Shown: one piece after another, positions 59,887 to 64,000 of the stretch | Position numbering within the stretch: the first letter of the stretch is position 1 | Layout: each line of letters opens with the position of its first letter | NCBI GenBank assembly: GCA_963082975.1 | Contig: OY720344.1 | Span: 71,328,546 to 71,392,545, forward strand | Direction: 5' to 3' | DNA from: Labia minor | Lineage: Eukaryota > Arthropoda > Insecta > Dermaptera > Spongiphoridae | Length of the DNA: 64,000 nt | Program-made: the position numbers and the translations under genes | Notes under the pieces: generated by a model | Seen by the model: only the letters and a program-made list of their open reading frames with translations | What the model was told of the DNA's origin: nothing | Databases searched by the model: none

Positions 59887-60065
59887 TTGGGAAACATCCG
59901 GTGGAAGACCAAAGATCAAGGTGGGTGGACAATGAAGGAAGGGACATGGGAGAGATGGGACAGGGTAGGATTTGGTTGTAGCTCAGGATAGGAGAAGGAT
60001 TTAGAGAAAAGTGGATTCTGCGGCTAAGAACTTTCGAAAACTGTATAGACACAGAGTTAGATAAA
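59887..60065 (+). mobile_element. Non-LTR retrotransposon 3' fragment in the Helitron
   Basis: GGGAAACATCCGGTGGAAGA, AGGTGGGTGGACAATGAAGG and AAGAACTTTCGAAAACTGTA are nearly identical to 1105-1260. It is followed by the same AT segment and Helitron 3' end as at 1.3-1.5 kb. Frame broken. Confidence 0.8.
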
Positions 60066-60288
60066 TATAACATATGCAATAATAATATATAATTAATTTA
60101 CTGATTAAATTAAAATATATATTTTCTAAGAAAACAAATATATGTCTTATCTACTTATACTGATTGAAACAAAATGGATGAAAACCTTTTACATACAGAC
60201 TTTCAACCAAATACTACACCCGGGGGTACAGGGGGCGGAGCCCCCGTCTAGGTGTGAAGAGCGCCTGGAAGGCGCTCTGATCAGCTAG

Positions 60289-60790
60289 TATTAAATATAA
60301 ATAATATCGCTTACTTTGTTTTTGATAATATTAATCAATAGTCGAACCCGTTGCAAACGGTGTTTGTAATTTCATTTTTAAACTTAATTTATCGCGGTAT
60401 AAGCAGTAATTAATTAAATAGTTCTTTGAAGACAATATTTTTCGTATACCAAACATCATAATAATTATAATATATATATAAATTATATTTATAACTTCTT
60501 TTAACCTTAGTGTATATAGTTTAGGATAGAGGGCTTATTAAGTATTTATTAAGTATTAATGTAAGATAAGCAGTTAGTTTAATTTTGATTGTGTATATAA
60601 TATATTCTATAAATAACGTGTAATTTAATTATTCTTTTAGGTATGTATTATTTAAATGTGTAAATATTCTAATAATTGTATAATAATTGTAAATATTCTT
60701 TTAGAATTAATAAAATCACGACAAAAACGAAGAAACCTTTCTCTCATTTGAAAGCCACCTTACAAATTAAATTACCTGGAAATTTTTAGA
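60289..60790 (+). other. Candidate 5' LTR and leader of the gypsy element
   Basis: This must contain the LTR end, primer-binding site and leader if the downstream element is complete at its left side. Visible signals are a TATA-like GTGTATATAATATAT near 60590 and AATAAA at 60709-60714. I could not place the LTR borders or a primer-binding site, because the matching 3' LTR is outside the window. Confidence 0.35.
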
Positions 60791-61927
60791 ATGGATACAA
60801 GCCGATTGGAAGAAAATAAATTATATGTACACATCATAAAAACAAATGAAAATGAATTTAGACTGGAAGGTCTTTCGCAAGATAAAATCTTATGGTATGC
60901 ACTTCCAGACGAATATCAAAATTTGGCAGATCACAAGGTACTTATTCAAAAATCATCAATAAAAAACGCTATTGTGGCTATAAAACCTATTAATGGTTAT
61001 CGGAAAATAGGACTTAAAATAGACGAAAATTTAATGAAAGAATATTTCGATGAAGATGATAACCTTTGCTATAAAAATATTCCATTGGAAGAAATAAATT
61101 CAATTCAATCGGAACTAAAGTATAATCAATCTGATGAAGAAAATGTTTTAACTAAAGAAATAAATGATTTGAAGTTAAAAAAATATTTAAATAAAATAAA
61201 TTTTCACGAGGTGGAAAAAAAATTTATTTTAAACAAATTTGATAAAAAACACAATCCGATAAAATGGTTTGAGCAATTTGAAAAAGAATGCGAAAGACAC
61301 CATGTTGATTTGGATATTGATAAAGTTGAAATTTTACGTTTTTTTGTTTCGGGCCCAACCAAAGATTGGTATGAGGCTAATTTAAAAAAAATTGGATTAG
61401 AAAAATGGAATTCATGGAAACATTCATTTTTAAATGTATTTATAGATAAAGGATGGTCTATAATTAGAAAAGCTTATAATTATAAATATCTAGGCGGATC
61501 ATTTATAGATTATGCGATATGTAAAGAGAATTTATTATTAGAGGCTGAAAATAAGAGTCGAGTTGAAGCAAGAATTAATATGATTGTTGTCGGATTACCA
61601 ATGGATATTCAAAATCAATTAGATAGGGAAGAAATTACAACTATAGAAAAACTTTTTACAGAATTAAGGAAATTAGACAATAGATTTAATCAAAAGAAAA
61701 TTGAATCGAATTTTAATGAAAATATTAAACAAGGAAAATATGAACAAAAACTTAAATTTTCTAATTTTTTAAAAAAACCATGTTTCATTTGCGAAAATCT
61801 TGGATGGTTTAATCGTTTCCATCCAAGTAACGAATGTAGAAATAAAAGTTTGTTTGAAAAGAAAATACAAATGAATAAATCCAATTATGGCAAAAATGAA
61901 ACAGAAAATAAAATTTCTTTAAACTAG
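60791..61927 (+). CDS. gag: Ty3/gypsy retrotransposon Gag protein
   Basis: A 378-residue protein starting MDTSRLEENKLYVHIIKTNE. The middle (about residues 150-310) is the retrotransposon Gag/capsid region, with KHNPIKWFEQFEKECERHHV and ILRFFVSGPTKDWYEANLKK. Near residue 330 a zinc-knuckle-like motif reads CFICENLGWFNRFHPSNEC, that is C-x2-C-x9-H-x4-C rather than the usual x4 spacing. Gag forms the particle that packages element RNA. The frame is intact and ends TAG at 61925-61927, directly after the heptamer TTTAAAC. Pol follows in the -1 frame. It could also be called a hypothetical nucleic-acid-binding protein, but the pol beside it settles the identity. Confidence 0.9.
   Translation: MDTSRLEENKLYVHIIKTNENEFRLEGLSQDKILWYALPDEYQNLADHKVLIQKSSIKNAIVAIKPINGYRKIGLKIDENLMKEYFDEDDNLCYKNIPLEEINSIQSELKYNQSDEENVLTKEINDLKLKKYLNKINFHEVEKKFILNKFDKKHNPIKWFEQFEKECERHHVDLDIDKVEILRFFVSGPTKDWYEANLKKIGLEKWNSWKHSFLNVFIDKGWSIIRKAYNYKYLGGSFIDYAICKENLLLEAENKSRVEARINMIVVGLPMDIQNQLDREEITTIEKLFTELRKLDNRFNQKKIESNFNENIKQGKYEQKLKFSNFLKKPCFICENLGWFNRFHPSNECRNKSLFEKKIQMNKSNYGKNETENKISLN
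61918..61924 (+). promoter_or_regulatory. -1 ribosomal frameshift heptamer
   Basis: T TTA AAC in the gag reading frame matches the X XXY YYZ rule for -1 slippage and sits immediately before the gag stop codon. Slippage reads into the frame that continues LESPGRLNPLIKINVIING toward the protease. This is a known strategy in retroelements; use here is inferred from position and frame. Confidence 0.8.
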
Positions 61928-64000
61928 AAAGCCCGGGAAGATTGAATCCATTAATAAAAATAAATGTAATTATCAATGGGTAAATAAAAACTAAAGCCAT
62001 TTATGATAGTGGTTCTAATGTTAGTTTAATAAACAGAAGAATCACTAATCTTTTAAAATTAGATACCATTGATTCTGAAAATAGTTTTAAAACTTTCAAT
62101 GGATTCAACTTAAGCACTGCCCGGGGTAATGTTATATTACAAATTGGAAATGTCAAAAATCGATTAAAAGTATACATAATGGATGAAAATAAATTTTCAT
62201 ATGACATATTATTAGGTCTCGACGCTATTCAAAATTTTAAACTGATACAAGATGAAAATTTGAAAATTTTACAAAGAATTGATAATAATAAAATAATTAA
62301 ATTGGATGAGATTTCATTTGATAAGAGGACTAATGATGTTATTAATGAAGATACAATTGATGAAAATATTAATGATACTTTTGATAAAGAATTTAAGATG
62401 AATTTAAATCACATAAACAATGAAAAACAAAAATCAATGATAACAAATTTAATCAAGAGTTATAAACATATATTCGCTAAAGATAAATTCGACGTTGGAA
62501 AGGTGAAGTCAAAAGAAGCAGAAATTAAATTAATAAGAGAAGAATATGTAAATTCTCGTCCATACAAATGTTCTATACCAGATGAAAAAGAAATTAGATC
62601 ACAAATTAAACAGTTACTAGAAGCAGATTTAATAGAAGAATCAGATTCGCCGTTTTCTTCCCCTGTAACTCTTGCTTATAAAAAACAAGAGGGGCGTAAG
62701 TCGAGATTATGCATTGATTTTAGAAAATTAAATAATTTAATAATACCAGAATGTTACCCTTTTCCAACTATTAACGATGTTATAGAAAAAGTATCCAACT
62801 GTAAATATTTTACAGTCATCGATATAAATTCTGCATTTTGGAATATAGTTCTTACAGAAAAAGACCGAGAGAAGACATCTTTTATAACAAAATTTGGTAA
62901 ATTTATGTTTAAAGTGCTTCCATTTGGATTAAAGAATTCGCCAACAATTTTTCAAAGAATTTTATCAAATATCATAAGAAAAAATAATCTATCCGAATTT
63001 TGCATTAATTATATCGATGACATTTTACTATTTTCAAGAACATGGGATGATCATATTAAACATATTGAAGAACTGTTAAAAGTTATGGCAGAAGAAGGGT
63101 TCAAGCTCAACTTATTAAAATGTACATTTGCAAATAAATCTGTTAAATATTTAGGCCATTTACTTGAGGAGAACAAAATTTCACCAGCCCGTGAAAACCT
63201 TGTTGCAATAAAGAATCTCCAAAGACCAACTGATAAATCGGGAGTGCGTAGCGTTTTAGGATCAATAAATTTTTACCTAAAATATATTGAAAATAGTTCT
63301 GAAAAATTTGAACCATTGCATAGATTACTCAAGAAGAATATCCCATTTATTTGGACAGATGAATGTGAAAAAAGTTTTAACATGATAAAGGAGTATTTAT
63401 GTTCTTCACCAATTTTATCGATTTATGACATAAATAAGGATATATATATTGAAACAGATGCGAGCTATAAAGGTATGGGAGCCACCTTAAAACAACCACA
63501 AGATGATGGAAAACTACACCCGGTAGCATATTTTTCGAGAAAATTATCTGAAAAAGAAAAACGGATGGACATAATACATTTAGAATGTAAAGCTATTAAA
63601 GATGCTATAAAACATTGGCAATATTATGTTATTGGTCGGCAATTTACCGTATGCTGCGATCATAAACCATTAGAAAATTTGAAAACCAAAGCTAGAACGG
63701 ATGAAATACTAGGTGATTTGGTTAATTACTTATCCCAATATAATTTTAAAATTATTTATAAGAAAGGGAGGGACAATGTTTTACCTGACTTATTATCAAG
63801 ACAACCAGTTTTGGAATATTTTGAGAATGAAGATGCTATTCAAGTGGTAAATTTAATAGAATTGAATGAAATAATAAAAGATCAGAAAGAAAACATAGAT
63901 GAACTAAAAACAGCATGGACAAACACCGTACGACGTAATAATATTACATTCAAAAATTTAAGAGGAAAATTTAGAATATTCGTTTCAGTCAGTTTTGGCA
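61928..64000 (+). pseudogene. pol: Ty3/gypsy Pol polyprotein (partial, one nonsense codon)
   Basis: The -1 frame relative to gag. Domains in order: aspartic protease with AIYDSGSNVSLI (DSG at 62005-62013); reverse transcriptase with SRLCIDFRKLN, FTVIDINSAFW (Asp at 62821) and INYIDDILLFS (YIDD at 63010-63021); RNase H with IYIETDASYKGMGATL (Asp at 63457), HLECKAI and CCDHKPLENL; then KGRDNVLPDLLSR at the RNase H end. The frame is open from 61984 to the window edge, but TAA at 61981-61983 interrupts it 22 nt before the protease Asp. Integrase would lie past the edge. Family order PR-RT-RH is Ty3/gypsy. Probably defective as sequenced. Confidence 0.88.

Larger units (their letters stand above)
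58257..60288 (+). mobile_element. Likely full-length non-autonomous Helitron
   Basis: Starts TCTATATATATAAAAGGCAA after an A, followed by CTGT/CTGTG tracts and GACTCAAAAACTACCCGTCC, as in Helitron 5' regions. Ends with the hairpin AGAGCGCC-TGGAA-GGCGCTCT and CTAG at 60285-60288 before T. Between them, in order: a 221-bp tandem duplication, repeat A copy 4, ATT runs, and a LINE 3' fragment. No Rep/helicase coding, so it is non-autonomous. The 2.03-kb assignment assumes both ends belong together; they are in the same orientation and no other end intervenes. Confidence 0.68.

Overview
The window looks like nuclear DNA of an arthropod, probably an insect. It is extremely AT-rich and has no operons or bacterial gene spacing. 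It is crowded with decayed eukaryotic mobile elements: mariner, hAT-type, a pogo-like MITE, Helitron, non-LTR and Ty3/gypsy sequences, plus tRNA-derived short elements. I could not fix the species. No intact host protein-coding gene is recognisable. The only long coding sequence belongs to a Ty3/gypsy retrotransposon that runs off the right edge.

Layout, left to right. 0.4-1.5 kb: a 5'-truncated non-LTR fragment, split by a 180-bp inverted-repeat element and joined to a Helitron 3' end. 1.57-2.93 kb: a deleted mariner with a 465-bp hAT-type element nested in it, with a perfect 8-bp target duplication. 2.9-7.2 kb: AT-rich DNA with short repeats and one GC-richer island. 7.26-7.74 kb: a broken endonuclease/exonuclease/phosphatase-type gene. 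9-11.3 kb: two more non-LTR fragments. 11.7 kb: a TA-flanked MITE. 12.4-15.3 kb: an inverted pair of a microsatellite-tipped repeat. 16.7-17.9 kb: a composite repeat tipped with ACGG units. 21.1 kb: a mariner remnant. 24.6 kb: a pogo-like MITE. 26.4-29.1 kb: non-LTR fragments and two Helitron 5' ends. 31.8 kb: a tRNA-derived SINE-like element. 33.0 and 37.3-39.15 kb: two foldback mariners, one built from duplicated 5' ends and one from duplicated 3' ends; the second was split by a 1.27-kb insertion. 41.4-41.9 kb: a repeat carrying an expanded 22-bp minisatellite. 43.0-43.7 kb: a second copy of the Helitron/non-LTR/MITE composite. 49.2-49.9 kb: a reverse-transcriptase fragment and a hAT-type MITE with perfect 8-bp duplication. 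55.5-56.2 kb: another ACGG-tipped repeat. 58.26-60.29 kb: a likely full-length non-autonomous Helitron. 60.3-64 kb: the gypsy element, with gag intact and pol open from the protease through RNase H.

How the parts relate: nearly everything identifiable is selfish DNA, much of it nested, so insertions can be ordered in time (mariner before hAT; non-LTR before MITE; non-LTR fragment before Helitron amplification). The gypsy element shows a textbook -1 frameshift heptamer just before the gag stop, with pol in the -1 frame, but this copy has a nonsense codon just upstream of the protease active site and is probably defective. Several less AT-rich islands (near 6.1, 8.5, 23.8, 32.5, 40.4 and 56.7 kb) do not match the repeats and are the best candidates for host regulatory or exon sequence. 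No CRISPR array, rRNA or intact tRNA was seen.
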